Below are positions 38,301-53,300 of a stretch of 64,000 nt of DNA, in pieces. Source of the stretch: Strix aluco (Eukaryota > Chordata > Aves > Strigiformes > Strigidae). The DNA lies in the NCBI RefSeq assembly GCF_031877795.1, contig NC_133933.1, forward strand, positions 23,154,029-23,218,028, in the 5' to 3' direction. The notes below the pieces were generated by a model. That model had not been told where the DNA came from. It ran no database searches and saw nothing but the letters and a program-made list of their open reading frames with translations. Both the position numbers and the translations under genes were made by a program. Position 1 is the stretch's first letter. The number at the start of each line of letters is the position of its first letter.

Positions 38301-41300
38301 CAGCCCACCACTTTGACCCCAATACAGGCAATAAGAATTAACATTTAGAGAGAGCACGTGAGCCTGATCTGCTTCTGCAGTCCGTTCTCCTGTTTCCCTG
38401 GCACCCCTAGCTGTTGGAAAAGGGATCTTAGAGGATACATCCCTGCCTAGTCCTTTAGTATGTGTTTATGGACCTGCTGGCCATTATTTTGCTAATACCT
38501 TTTGTGCCTGTTGATACTGTCACATCCACAGTGTCCTGTGGCGTTACGTTCCAGGCATTCACACCCTGTTGTGTAGACAAGTGTACCTATCTCAATGCCA
38601 ACATACTGCTAAGCTCAGTGGTCAGATCTGCTGCATGGAATCAGCACTGTACACACAGTCCAACCTCCTGTTCCACACACTTCCACACCCAGACCTCCCT
38701 TGAACATCCACATGATTTTACTTTCACAGAGCTACATAATAGCTCTGGAGGAGTTTGGCAGCTCATGGACACACTTACCTGTTCAAAATGCTTTGTGAAG
38801 AAATCCTCCCAAATCTTGCCTTCATACCTATCAACAATTTCCTTTAAGATATTTAAAAAAAAAAAAAATAATCATTAACACAAGGAAGAAAAACATCGCC
38901 GAGGCAGTTACTAAAGATGTTTTCCCAGAACAGCACACTCATCCCCTGCCCTTCCACCTTCTCCCCACCACTGCAATCAATGCTACATTACTAACACAGC
39001 CCACTGCTGAGATAGCTCTCCACCTCATAGAAATGCTATTTCTTGGAAAGAAATGCTCAGATAACACTCTGGGGAGAAACATTTCGCCCCCACCAAGCTG
39101 TGCAGCAACAAAGGATGGGGATCACTCCATGCCAAGAAGAGAGAGAAGGGTCTCTGTCCTCCTTTATATAGGAGAATAGAGGAGATGAAAGAAGGAATGC
39201 CCTGTTTACACCAGGGGAACAGATTACGCTATAAACTCCCTGGCACAAGTTGGAGATGTGCATGCACTGCCATTGAGCTCAGTTATTTTGAAAATAACCT
39301 ATAGACTGCTGCATGGGAACAGTACTGCTCAGGTCCCATGATGTCTTCAAAACTCTCAAGGCATGAAAGAAGCAGGGAGAAGTGCAAGAATGGGCCAGGA
39401 GTCTCAAAAAAGCCATGAATATGAAAGGCTACAGAGCAAGTAAAATGGCATCACTAAAAGAAGTTTGCGAAAAGGTGACTAACAAAGATGTCTAAAAATT
39501 TGCCCGTCCCCCACATTTGACTGCATCTGTCCACACAGTCCAGTGGACTCTGCCTGTAAACCCAAGCTATCCTTTCAAAAGTGCTGCAACACAAGCACTC
39601 ATGTTCTCACTCAGCCTCTCCATAGGGCAGAGCAACAGGAAAAGCACAACATTCTGAACCACAGACCTTCCACTTCCCTCATATTCACTCACCTTAGAGA
39701 GGATGAAACTGGTGTTCCCACCCATTTCCCTGGAGATGCAAAAAAGCAGACACATTAAGGAGTTGTGTGTTTGTCTCAACACAGGTGGCATCCCCCACCC
39801 CCAGATGGGGCCCCAACCCACTGTTGCAGCATATGTTTTTTTTCCCTAGTCTTACAGCTGCAGTAAGTGAAACCCTCATGGCCATACGTCTCTCCAGGGG
39901 CTACCAGCATTTGAAGTCTCCGAAGCACTATTTCTGCAAAACAACCATCCTAGTATCGCCAGCAGGGTCTCCTGGCAAACTGATGATGCGTTAAAAATTG
40001 TTGTCCTTCTCCAGTCTCACATATGAGCAGGCTGCAAGAATCCCTTGTGGGGCCTAGCTCAACACTTCTTGAAAGGATAAAGCCAAAAGCAGTGCTTCAG
40101 CCACTGAGAATCCTAAGGTGAGGGAAACCCACAGCCAGCCTCTCCAAAAGAGATTGTGCTGCTTTTTCAGAGCAAAGCAGCATCTCACCGAAGAACATGC
40201 TTCCTGGAGAAGACCCGCAGGATGAACTCAGACTCTTGCTGAGGCTCCAGAGTGGATGGGACAATCACATAGACACCAGGCTCCAGGTGGAAGTCATGAG
40301 TCACTTCCCGCTCATCAAGGAAGATCTGGTGCTTGTTCACAGGCTGATGTCGGGTGAAGAAAGCTGGGGGCAGCTTTCTGTTGCTTTCTTGGTACTGTTA
40401 AGGGAAGAAACAGAAGAGAAATGTGTTCTGCACCAGCTGAACAAACAGACAAAAGACTTGTGGAGAATTCACAGGCATAATATAGACAGCCTGCCTTCAC
40501 ACCTCAGATTTTTTTACAGTACAAGCAGACAACAGGGCCCAAAGGACTCAGTCTCCTCCCAGGACATGGTGATTTTCACTAAGCACTGCCCCTGCCCAAT
40601 ACTAATATGACAAAAACAGGGCTTCCTGCAACCTTATCAACAGTATAACAGCACTTGCAAGGAACAGAAGCAAGGACTGGAGAGAAGAAGTGGCTCCTGT
40701 CAAAGCAGCTGCTGCAAAAGTCACTACCATAGTGGCAGAAATATCTTCAGGCAGGACTGCTCTAGAGACTGCTCTTCACTAGTCAGAACACCCCTCCTAT
40801 CCCACAGGTACCATGCACTTTGTCCCCAGCTTGTTTTTTGCACAAGGGATCTGGTTGCAGATGATTTTTCAGAGCACCTGTGATCTGAGCATACTGCAGG
40901 AGCAACATAATTCCTAGCCATGACTCCATGCATGTGTCCTTGATCTGCCTGGCACTCTTGGCTCTTACAGATGTTTTGCTCTGGAGGCACTTCCTGCAAT
41001 AGGAGGATGGATAAAGTGTTGACCCAGGCAACACTGAACTAATTTTTAATGCCACTGAGTGTCCAGTACACAGGCCAAATAAATAATCCTGCTAGCTAAA
41101 ATCACTGCCACCTTCTGATCTTGGCTGTTCCTCAAAACATTCAGCTGTTTTACTCTGCAGCCTCATAGGGAAGATGCTATTCTTCTTCCTTTGCCAGTAT
41201 TTTTCTTACTAATAGAGCAATCTTTCTCCTGAAGGGTTCAGGGTTACTCCTTCTTATGACCCTTCTGTTAAATTCCAAAGTTTTTATATTCCAGTCAATA

Positions 41301-44300
41301 CTTTGTTGACCATAGTTCCAATACCTTAGATGCTCTCAGCCAGCCATCTCTCTGTATTGATCTTGGCAACCACTACAAACCTGAAATTAAAGTCCTGTCT
41401 GCCACCATTCTCCCTCGGATGTGGTACAGCAGTGTGCTAGGGCCACACTCAGACCTCCTCTACCAGGAAGTTTAACTCAGTTGTAACCCTGATAATGCCC
41501 AAAATCTTTAAGTCAGGAAGGAGTGGCATCTTACCTCATGGTTACCATGCCGGAAATACAGTAACTGGGAACACAGTTGTGCTGCCCTGACCATACACCA
41601 AAACTTTTCTTTGCTAGACCAAATTCAAAGGGATTCTCATTTAAGAGGTGTTCTGAGCAGTAACAGAGTGGAAGATATGCCCTTTCAAGATGAAAGGAGG
41701 TAAACCTTTCCCCATTTTAAATAGCCCCCTGAGGTCAGGGTCAAAATTGGGACTTATATCAGGGTTACACTTCCAGGGACCTTCCTCAGGTCCCAAAGAC
41801 TGCTGTCTAAAGAGAATGCTAGAAATACAGATGGCCTGAGGAAGCTGGAAACACCTGTAGAATCAGCTCCAGAGCATCCCCAGCCAGTAAGGAACCTGAG
41901 ATCCCCGGAGACCCCCGACATGCATGGGACACAGACTCTGTTCCTACCTCACCCCAAGATGGGGAGGCAGCAGAAAGGTAGCTCTGACTCCCCTGAGCAC
42001 TGCAGTGAGTCCAGCTTAGGCTCAGCCAAGAACTGGGGCACCATCCCACAACTGCAGCAGGGACAAACTGCTGATCAGGTAAACACTGATGCCACTTCTA
42101 ATACCTCTGAAGACCCAGTCAGAAGCTGAACAACTAATGCTCCTTTTTAAGACCACTGAGCCCTCCTGATATGGCTGCTTTTCAGAAGAGTCAGTGGATA
42201 GCTCTACATTAATAGTGACTTACTGGGGTGCCTCACTTAACTCAAATACAGTTACTATCTGTCAGCCAAGGAACAAAGGCAAACACAACACCTTCAGTGT
42301 TGTCATAACAGCTGCACCAGCCCAGGTCCCTCAGCAAACAGCCAGCAGCAGTGACAAGGGACTCACCTGTAGGTCCACCTGCAGGAAGACAAGAAACAGA
42401 GCATCTGTCAGTCAGGGACCTCTGGGTCTCACACAAGATAGCTATATCATTGATGAGAAGCAGCTACATACATCCAGCTGGGGTCTTTGCCTTCAGAAAC
42501 CTCAGCCCCTCCACCTGAAAAGCCTTCCCCACAGCCATCTCTCCATAACTGTGCAAACTCACAGCAGCAACAAGAGCTGTGGCTCTGTTCAAGGGAGAAG
42601 AGTGGCTCTGGAAGGCACTCAGATAAGCAGAGAATTGAGGGGGGATACTCTCACTCCTTCTAGTGATATCCACTTTCCCCTGGGTACACAGGGAACTAGC
42701 AGTATTCACACATGGGCAGCTGCCACATCATACTAGGAATACTTCTCAAGCACAATTTTACCATGGTTGGAAATAACCTGAGGGCAGCACTCTCCCTGCC
42801 CCAGGATAAGGGGATTCCCAGCACCCTCTCCCAGCTCTTGCACATATTCTCAGAAAGGGCAAAATAAAACCCAGTGTGCTCTGAAGCAAGAGGCATTTCT
42901 CACTGCTCTGCAGGCTGACATACAGCATACCGTGTGCTAGGCTGGAACTTCCTGGCATGTGAGGAAACTGGGCACAGGCAAAGAGAAAAGAGCACAGATC
43001 ACCCTGCACACAACAAAACTATTGGTCTGCAAAGCTCTACAATTTACAGGGGCTGGAAGTTCTCCTATTTGGTGAAAGCAAGAAAGGCAAAGCAATTCTT
43101 CACACCTTGTAGAGTAAAAATCCAATGAAGAGGTGAGGAGCTCGGTTCCGGTGTTTGCTGCTGTGTTTCTGCATCAGGGATATAACCACATTGCATGAAA
43201 TCAGGCTTTTCTTATTGTCTTCAACTGGTAAAACATTCAGCCAGTACTGAGGGTTCATCCAGAAGGTACCTAAGCAAAACAAGAAAAATATTTTGATGTC
43301 ATTTTCCATCACAAAGTGGGTTGCCAGCTTCCCACATGATGCCTGGCATCAGACTGAATAGGTCATAGGCTGTCTGGACCTCCAGACCCCACAGGGATTT
43401 GATCTTACAGTGCAGTTTACAAGTTTAGCAGTGTAACCACTATGTAAGACAGGACAAAGGCCCAGGAACAAGGGAACTACATTTCCACTCACTTGCAACT
43501 AAGAGCTCATTTTGTTTATAAATGTATCACTATCGCTCCATCACCTCTGGTGTACCAGCTAGCTGACTTCAGACCCCAACTGCTCTGCTTCCAGAACGGC
43601 CGAGTCTCTGCATTTCCCATTCACTTTACTTAAAATACCACTCTCTGGAGTGCTAAGGATGCAAATTTTAACAGGCAGGTTTAATGCCCCAAGGAAGCTC
43701 AGTGTTGGCAACCGATCCTAGGATTCTGCAGCTTATTTCACGACATAACCAGACCATTGTCCTATGTTTGCAAGTGATGCAGCTTCTGTGGTAGCAGAAG
43801 CTACTCAAAAGTTCTTCAGCTGCTTATTTCTGATGCTTGTGTGGCAGGTTATGCAGGAAGAGCATGTTTCTGTTGTCAATTTTGTGTTAACAGGTGTAAG
43901 GTGCTGGTAACTGAGTCAGCAGAGCAATGTTACCCCAGAGTCATGCAAAAGAGCACCCCTCACCATTACAGAATCCCAGACTTCCTCCTGCTGTACTTCC
44001 TTTAACCCATCTCCCACTCTTCAGGGAGTACATCCACTTTTTCCCATCTTCCTGGCTCATCAGGTCTGGAGTTAATTTACAGATCATCAGATCTAGAAAA
44101 TGAATCTTAAAATCTCGCAGAGACATCCTGGGAAAAGAGTGCCAAGAGACATCTTGTCAGCAGTTTAGTTTAGTCCATATGGCTTATAAAAAGAAAAGGA
44201 AAGGGAGCAGGGAACTTCGAAGCTGCAGCATTCTGTGTTACATATGGTAATGCTCATATTTTATTAGGCAGTAAAGAAGAGAGCGTCTGCTCCAACAGCA

Positions 44301-47300
44301 GCATCTAGCAGTAGCAAATGCACGACTAAAATTTCAGCAAAGGATAGCAGCAGAGATTAAACCGCAGTGAAATAACACGGGCGACAACATTGCCACCTCG
44401 TGGCAGAAGCCATGGAGAAACCACGAACAAACAAAGCAAGCAAGAGCTTCCCAAAGCTATCTTAAAAATAAAAGGTGGGACAACAGCTCTTGAGAACTGC
44501 CCATGACTCCAGCAGCCCTGGGAGACCTGGCAGCGTCCTGCTTCTCCCTTTGAAGAACAGCGCATCTCTTCCGTGTCAGCAAGGCTACTGCTTCTCACAT
44601 CACCAAACAGAGGAGCAGAGAGAGCAAGCAAGCATGGGCTGTTACAAAGCAGATCACATATGTCTCAACCTAAGTGACAATGTGCTGCTTCATCTCCAGA
44701 CTCAGCCCCAGAGATACTGGCAGAGAGGGAGAGGTGAGACTGGGCCATTACCAGAATTCTCCATCCTCCTTCTTTTTCCTCAGCAAAATCTTCTCCTTTG
44801 GGCTCAGCAGCTCCCATTTGTAAGAGCTGAGGGCAAAACCATGAGGTGACTAACCAAATGTGGCCTCAAATTCAAGGCAGAGTACATAGCTTTCCTGTAT
44901 AAAAAGATGCCAAATCCCTGTCCCCACATATCTCCACATTTCCTCCCCACTAAACACAGGCCCCCTATGCCTTCAGCCACGGGAGACTCTCCAGAAGCAC
45001 TCTGGGTCCTATGAGATGTAGCTAAAAGGCTCCAGTTTTCTCCAGCAGAAGCCAGAAATGCTCCATCAGTCAGTCCGTTCACTTGCACACACAGCTTCCA
45101 AGTACTTAAAATATAAAAATCTAGACCTGTTTTGTTGGTTAATTTTCTGTCAAAGGAGACATAATAGGAAGAGTGTTTGGCATAATGAATGAATGACTAG
45201 GACAGCACAAGAGGCAGCTGGGAGTCATTTAAAAGGCAGGCCTACAGTATGTTGCTCATTATGCTCTTCAACAGGAGCAGCTGGTATGTTGTCATTATGT
45301 GATAGACACGCATCAGAGAAGTTACTGCTCTGCAGACAAGGTGAAAGTCACTCACATTCTCAACACCTCCCTGTGCTCTTTCCTCCTCCCTACCCCCAAG
45401 CCTCAGCAAACAGGGTCTGTGCAGGGAATGAAGTGTAGCTTGGAAGGAAGGCACATGCTCCGCTTCAAAGAGGAATAGGACACAAGTCTACGGTTTCCTG
45501 TGGTCTAGAATGCAAACCACTGTCTTTCATGGATCTCAATCAAAAAACTCAGGCAGATGCAAATATGGGGCCCATTTGCCTCCCTAGTTGCTTCCTCTGA
45601 TCTCATACCCGATTGCATTTCCCCAACCAGCCAGGACAGAGGACTCCTTCACAGCCACCCAACTCCAACACTTTGCAGCCTGTGGAGGACTTTGCACGGT
45701 CCCTCCTGTAATAAAGGGCTGTGTGCCCTGAAACATGCTGTTTGTTTAGAGCCTCCTGCACAGCTATCTGTCACTTCGCGTGCCATCCAGATCACAGCAA
45801 CATGGTCAGCATCTGATGTTCATATTATGTTTCCTCTGGCATTCAGTGAATGGAAAAGCAGAACTGAGCTTGCTGAAGCTGCATGTGTGAAGTGAGCCCA
45901 ACCACATGAGCACTATCTGCTGGAGAAATACAAATCTATTGAGTCATTGCTTTGACGCCAGAGGGGCTGTGCAGGCAACTATCATTATCTTAATGATGCT
46001 GTCAGCACTAATTCATGCCTGAAGATGGCAGCATGTTTCCTCTAAGAAACCTTTCCTCACACTCAGCATCAGACCTTTCCTTTTTTTAAACTCACCTGTC
46101 ACTCCAGTCTCCTTTCCATTCAATTTTTCCCCATGGATTTCTCAGTCTCACTAGGTTTTCTGGTCCATATTGACAGGTCACCTGCAGAAAACAGTAACAC
46201 TGTGCTTACCAAGGTCTCAGCAGTTCTCATCCAGTTTATATCACTGTACTATGTCAGATACTAACAAAGATTTTGTTTGTTCTCATAGATGCCAGCAAGT
46301 ATGATGATAAAAATCTATGAACATGCAACTCTGAATGCTAGCACAAAGAGATTAAGATGCTTTATCTTACCTTCTGTAACTGAAACCAGTGGCCTCACAG
46401 ATTCCTAATTCGGAGGCTTGATGGTAAATTCCTCTTCCTTTCCAACATCTGCTCATTTTGTGCTTATGTAGGGGCAGAACTGTACTACTGTGAAAGCTAA
46501 GTCCTGCCCAGTGCAGTGGCACAGCACAAGGCAGCCCATGGGGTGACCTGAATTGGGATGCCATGGTGGGAGAAGAGGGAGCCAGGCTGACTAGGGGCTT
46601 TGTTGGCAGCACACAGCAGAACGGCTGACTTCACACCAGCTCCGCATGCTCACTCAGTCCTTTCCTCCTGCCTGGCTCTTCATCCCACCAGAGGAGCCAG
46701 ACTGACAGACATGTGTCTGATAAAGTCCACACCTAAAACCCTCCTGCTGTGTGTGGGAGACACAGGCATGCGTCATGCCGCTCACAGTATCCCTTCCAGC
46801 TTTCCTAGTATCTCTTGCTAGACGTACTGAACATGCTTTCACCCACATCTATATCACATGTCCAAAGCCCCACAAAGCCCTTTGCCACCCTTGTCAACCT
46901 CCTTTTGTGGCTGAACAAGATAGTCATCCATCAGTCCAGGAAGAGAAAGGTCAAGCTTTCTCCCACTCTTTGGGACCTATTATTTTACTGTCCCTTACCT
47001 CTAGACAAATATCTTTAGGGAACTGCCAGTGATGCTTCTGCAGGTCAGTGGGATCCACTGCAGATCAGTGGGGTTTTCACGTTTCGGCCCTTGTATTCAA
47101 TTATCTTTACTTCTCTATGGCCTCTCCTCTGACTTCAGAGGAAGGCTTTTCACCCCAAGTAGGTTTCAGCACATCCTCCCAGCATCCCCAAAGGCCAGTC
47201 CTTTCATCCTTAACAGCTAAGATGCATTTGTAGGTGATGCTCTCAGCAGAGCGCTGTGAATCATTCCCACCCTTAGAAATATGCTGATCTATATCCATTG

Positions 47301-50300
47301 TCCTTTATGTCAAGGTCATGATACTAAAATGGACACACTTGAAAGTGAATTTTTACAAAGCACGCAGTCTCTTTTAGTCTTAGACTAAGAGAAAAGCATT
47401 GGGGGAGGAGATACCATAGTTGCCCTGATTAAGGGATGAACCTATGACTGCAATAAAAATTGCTGACATCCAAACAAACCTGGACCCAGGACTTTAGGGC
47501 TAGTCTTACCTTTCTAATACCAGTAACTGTGTAGGCATGGCCAGCAACAAGCCCATTCTTCAGGACCTTTGTTGACTGTATACAAGGAAGAGAAACAGAA
47601 GGAAAATAAACCTTTTATTCTATCCCTACTTACACAGCAGACTTGTATCAGTACCAGAGACCTGTACCCATGTAAGCAATGACTCTCAATGCAAATGGAG
47701 AATTTCTAGGAGTCTAGGAGTCTAAGCTCCTAACAGCTATATTTTGCAGTACGTTTGGAATTGGAAGGTTGATTGGGAAGGTCCCTTCCTAAATTGTGGA
47801 TCTTTGGCTAGAGACCATCTGACTTTTAAAAAGTCCAGGAGGTAAGGTTTTGATTTTCAGAACAGTAGGGTTTCCCAACAGCTGAAGTGTTAGCACCAGG
47901 CTTGGAAGCCAAGACTTGAATTCATGTTCTGAACTACACACCTCTCTATCTTAGCTATAAGTTTATTCCATGAGTCTCTGTGCCTCACTGCACCACCTGC
48001 AAAAATGGAAAATTTATTTAACAAAAATGAGAAAATGCAGTAGGTCCTTATTTAATAGAGGTTCTCCAGCAGATGAACCAGTTCCTAAACATCACAACAG
48101 GGAGCTGAGAGCTGCAGGGAATCAATCCATGTGCAAACTTTAAGAATGAGATTTCTACAGAAGCCACATGCGGCAGCTTTGATATTTTCTGAGTCACAAT
48201 GACTAGCTGAGCAGAGGGAAACAGGTCTAGAAAGGCTTTTAGCTGTGAAGCCATTTGATGTCACTCCAAGTCTCACCCCTAAATGTGTCTGACAGCCCAT
48301 GAGAGATCTGCTGTAGGTTGCTCTTGTCAGGATATCCCACAGATCAGGAGGAGCTGCTGCAAGCTTGATCCTTATATTAACACCACCTGTAAAATCCACC
48401 AAAGCTTCTGAAACTTGCCCAATCTGCAGATCTTCATAGGAGCCATAGAGTCTAGCAAAAAAGACATCAATATATTCTTGGGGTTATAGTCACAGATGAT
48501 AGGTTGAGGAAAGCTGTAACTCATGTTTATTTTAGGGGAATCTTTCTCATTTAGGAAGAGAGAAATCTGGCAAACTGCCTCCAATATTGGCCATAGTCTG
48601 AAAGGGACTCTTCACTCACTATCATCCCCTGTTGTACAGTAGTGAGAACATGCCCATACTTCTTTGATAACTCTGCCTTAGCAAGTGTTGTCTGAATATA
48701 ACACCAGACACTGATACAGTGCCTTGAGAGGCATGTTGTGCTTGAGAGTTCAGTCTCCAATATGATTTTCTTCACCACCGCTGAACAACTTTCTGCGCTC
48801 TTTCTGTTCTAATGATAACCCCAAATGAAAATAACTGAACTTTCTCTCCTTTGCTGTGATCTTTTTCTCACTGTTAACTAGAATTTTTCCTTGCTCTGCA
48901 GAGATTATTTCAGCCCAAAATTAACAAACTCCAACAGTTAGGCCTTGTTGCTTTCTTCTTAGTCCTGATAAACCACTCTAGACAAAACACCCTGGAGACA
49001 AGCCAGTATTCTCATCGTGCCATGTGACTTGTTGAATGCCTCAGCTCTGGGGGACCCGAGAGCAGGAACGTCTACCAAAACCAAAGCATGATTCTTCAGC
49101 AGACCCCCAAAGTGAAATTCATTGCAAGTTTCTCATAGTGATAATACATCAAAGGAAGCATGAGAAATCATTCACCTTTAAAAATCCCTGTCTGTGGCCT
49201 TCTGCTCCTCTGTGGTATTTACAAGGAGGGCATCATTCTAGCCAATACACTCCAAACAATGATAACACTTAGAGGACAACTCCCTATCCGGTCTGTTTTC
49301 ACACTTACTCCTAAACCCTTGGATCTAAACTCAAGGCCCTGGATTGATAACAGCTACTGCAGTGGCAGCTTCTACTGTGTAATAATAGAAAGATGAGAAC
49401 CATTTACTACACTCCAAAAGTGGCAAGGCCTAGGAGATGCATTTATAAACAAGAACAAACTGCGTAGGCACCAACCAACATATTTTAGAGAGACTATTTA
49501 CATAACTTGTAGTGAATCACTTACTTAGCATACGCCTTCTCCAGAAGGGCTCCCCAGAACACGTTCTTATAGACTGAGGAAACAAAGACCAGCTCTCCTG
49601 CCTCATTCACCGGCAGACGATCATCAACCACCACGTCAACCCATTCACCGAAGTGCCAGAACTGTCAGGGGAAAGGAATGAGTTATGAGTTGATGTTTCC
49701 CTTGAAAGGGACCTCCCCTTGAAACAACAGGAAAGGCAAGATAGCTTAGCTGTGGGCACAAGATTAACTGCCCTGGAGGGAGAGCTGCTTTGGGTCAGTG
49801 GGACTACTGACGTACCCACAGAGTCAAATCCTCTCCCCCACCCTGCCAGAGAAGAAAACAGAGCATGCATGAGGTGTAAGAGGATTAAACAGGGAAATCA
49901 GGCACAGCTGGGCCTCTGGGGAAGGAGTTCCTAACAGCAGGGAGGCAGAGTTGCATCAAGAGCTGGGCAAAGGGGTAGAAGGTTGGAGCAAATGTGCTAC
50001 AGTCCTGCTGACTGTTGACACTATGGGGAAAGACTTTTGTCTGGATTAAAATGTGGGTAGGACACAGCTGGAGAGGAGGGCCAAGCAGAGGTATATCCTC
50101 AGAGTAGCTTGCAGTTGATCCACTGCCCGCACTGCTTTGTGGGAGGGGTGATGGGCTACTCGCCAGCCGGGATACTCTCTGGCCACTTGCCCCTGGCCAA
50201 GAGGAACCACGTACAAATTATCTAAGGGTGTGACACAAAACATGACAGAGGATTTCTGAAGACCTCCTGCACTCTGGGGGAGCAGATGTACCCGGAAGTG

Positions 50301-53300
50301 GAAAATGCCAGCGTATTTCCTCTCAAAGCTCTGGTTTTGTGGCACAACTGCAGCCAAGATGTCCTGGTGAAACGTCAGGGCTTCCAGGGCTGCCAGGAAC
50401 CAGCAGTTCTCTGCGCCAAGACAAATGGACACATGCAGTTGGCTGAGAAGCAAGAGTTGTCAGCCAAGTTCAGGAACACCACTAAGATCCTAGCAAAAGA
50501 GCTGTTGTGCTGATGTCTTTACAATTATAACAAATCATACACAGAAAATGAGATGATCCAGACATGTGCTTTATTTAACCAAACCATCATTGGTTTATAA
50601 TTGTTCTTTCATGATCTTTTCATTTGGATACTGTTTGGTTAAATAAGAAATTTAGCAAGAAATAGCTCTAAATGGAAAATTTCCAATTTTTTACTGACAT
50701 TGCATGGTTTTTTATCTGTTCTCTGTAAAGGCACACTATTAAAAGAAACTTTTCCCTTTTTCTTTGAAAACATTAACTTGTCAGAAGAGAAAAATAATTT
50801 CCAATGGATCTCACGTGCAAGACTGTACTTATCAGACTTTGTGTTTAAGGGCTTAAACCACTTCAAAATTAATTTAGTCCTGCCCCTTCCTGCTTTACAG
50901 ATTACAATATAACCTTTTACTTTAGGTAACACAGACATAAAAATGATTTTTCTAACTGTAAAGCTGAGAATAGGATGCACTCACAACAAGACTTAGGTAC
51001 AAAGATAGCAAAAGCCTGATTTTCCTTCTTCTGTTGTCTCTGTTCAATTGTCAAGCAGCAACATTACAGACCAGTAAGCGGACAGGATCGCTTCTTATTG
51101 CAACACTAGCATGCACAGAAGCAATACAGAATAGTGGTTTCAGCTTGTGGAGACACTTCTCACCCCTCAAATCCCACCTTGAAGCTTGCCAGGTTTTTTA
51201 CTGAGTCTATCCCACCTTAATGATTGCTTCATCCACACCACGTCAAGTGAAGAGATAAGGATATGCACACCTTCTATTTCTATGCCAAGTTTTATACAGT
51301 CAAAATTCCACACAAAAGGTTATCTTGTATAAGAATACTTAGATATTTATACAAAGGAGCTTCCTTACCCACCAATCCTTGGCAGAGATCAAGTTGTTTT
51401 CTGTTTGCAGCATAAAATACGGGACTTCTGTGCAAAGCCTGGGAAGCAGACAACCAAAGAGAAAAGAGGGAGAGAGTGAAGTCAATAACATGAGCTGGTT
51501 TAGCTTCATGTCAAGGACTTTCTGCCTTCAGAGCTGCAATCTCGTAAGATGGGAAATACAGCGAGTCCTTAGTCTAGGATGTAAAAACCTCATGGATATG
51601 TGACACAAAACACTTCTTCTGCCTGTTCAAAGCTTTCAAAATACTTAGGATCCCTTTGACCCAGCAGACGTTGTTCTGGTTCAGGTATAGCTTTAGTGTT
51701 ACCATGTGCTGTGACTAATCTGACACAAGCCTGGGCACACATTTGTGTTTGGTCTACATTGAATTTGGAATCTGACATAAGCCACCGGTGCTCAGATTCA
51801 TCACCATGAGTCTCCACGAACATCTCACTGAGAAGACAACCCTTCAGGCCTGCGAGCCCTACTCCTCTGTAATTGCTGACAGGTTTCAGCCAAAAAAGGT
51901 TACAATGGCAGAGCATAACTGTTCAAACTTTCAGCTACCCCGGCTGACACCTCCGCAATTGGAATGACATTCAAGCTACAGACTAACTGACGGCTGCTAC
52001 AGAAGTTCCTGTTGCTGTGATGAGTGGGTCTGTGAATAATTTTTCAGAGAGAAATTATGTTGCTATTTTTCTCCTCTCACAAGTGCCTCTGGGGTCAAAT
52101 TAATAAGCTAAGTGTCAAACTTATGTTTCACTCTAATGACCCACAAATTGCTCTAGCTAATTTTCACACTGTTGGCTTCCCCTTCAGGCAGTATCAGAGA
52201 AACAGCAAACCCTCAGAAGGCAGTTACAGTAATTAGACCCCAACCCCTACCCTTGGTGAATTTGGGTGTTCAGTTTGCAGGCCATCAGTCAGAAATGCAG
52301 CAAGCTACAAGCCTGCAGGCTGAATGGCAGAATCTCAGCATTTCCTCTGCAGCACAGGGACTGAAGGATGCACAGCATCCATCCTCAGAAAGCCTGTGCT
52401 GGGCTAAGTCTGGCATTCAGAGCAAATGGCAGCCTTCTTCACAAGGCAGTTTTAGAGCAGCAGAACGGTGGACTCTGAGACAGAGGAGGTTTCAAGTCCA
52501 TTCCAATATCTCTGGGATGGAGGGACACCTGAAGGGCTTTGTAGAGGAGAGGACTCATGTTGACCTTTCCCTCCCAAATACCTCTATGCTGATATAGCTG
52601 CCTCAGCCACAGTGTCAGGCACAACCCAGCTCAGGCCCCTGAGGACCGCACTCTTCCTCCACCTGCAGATGCGAGACTTCAAACCATCTGCGAGACTGAA
52701 TTATGTATGAAACTCTTGAGAACGAGGGCTGCTGTTCCCAAGCTCTCTTGCTGGCTTTGCAAAGGTGCCTCTACTTTCCCAGTGATTTTCATGAGTTCTG
52801 CAGAAACTCAGCCCTTCTATGTAATCGGTTAAATCTGACAAAATATGACAGCTAAAAAATAACTTAGATAGGAGATGCTATCTGCTATTACCTGGCAGAA
52901 TTCCCTTACAGACGTGGTAACATAAGGAGTCAGTGCTACTGAAATTCTCAGATAATTCTATATATTGCTTTCAGGAAGATCTGATTGTCAGTACATTGCT
53001 CAGTGGCTTAGTAAGAACAGAACTTGCATTGCTAATAACAGGCCTTACCTAACTGTGTCAGCGCTCTGGCCTGGCCTCCTGGACTTGTTATCTATCCATT
53101 TGTTATGAGAAATTGCTCTGTGACCAGCCCTTGAAACCAGGTATCTCTTATTGTGATGTTCAGTTTAAGCATGGGATACCAGCAAAGGCCTTGGAAATAT
53201 GGGCACAAGTAGAAAACACAGGACCCAGAACTAAAAACATCTCACTGACTGATAGTCAGTTACTGGTTGTGGCAGAAGCTCAATCTTGAGAGAGAGCTGG

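Noticed and set aside
38462-38878. 138-codon plus-strand frame with a hydrophobic start resembling a signal peptide
   Set aside because: It runs antisense across CAPN14 exon 14 and ends in a poly-A tract; no family is recognised.
42194-42736. 180-codon plus-strand open frame
   Set aside because: It starts at GTG, is antisense to CAPN14 introns and micro-exon 11, and has no recognisable domain.
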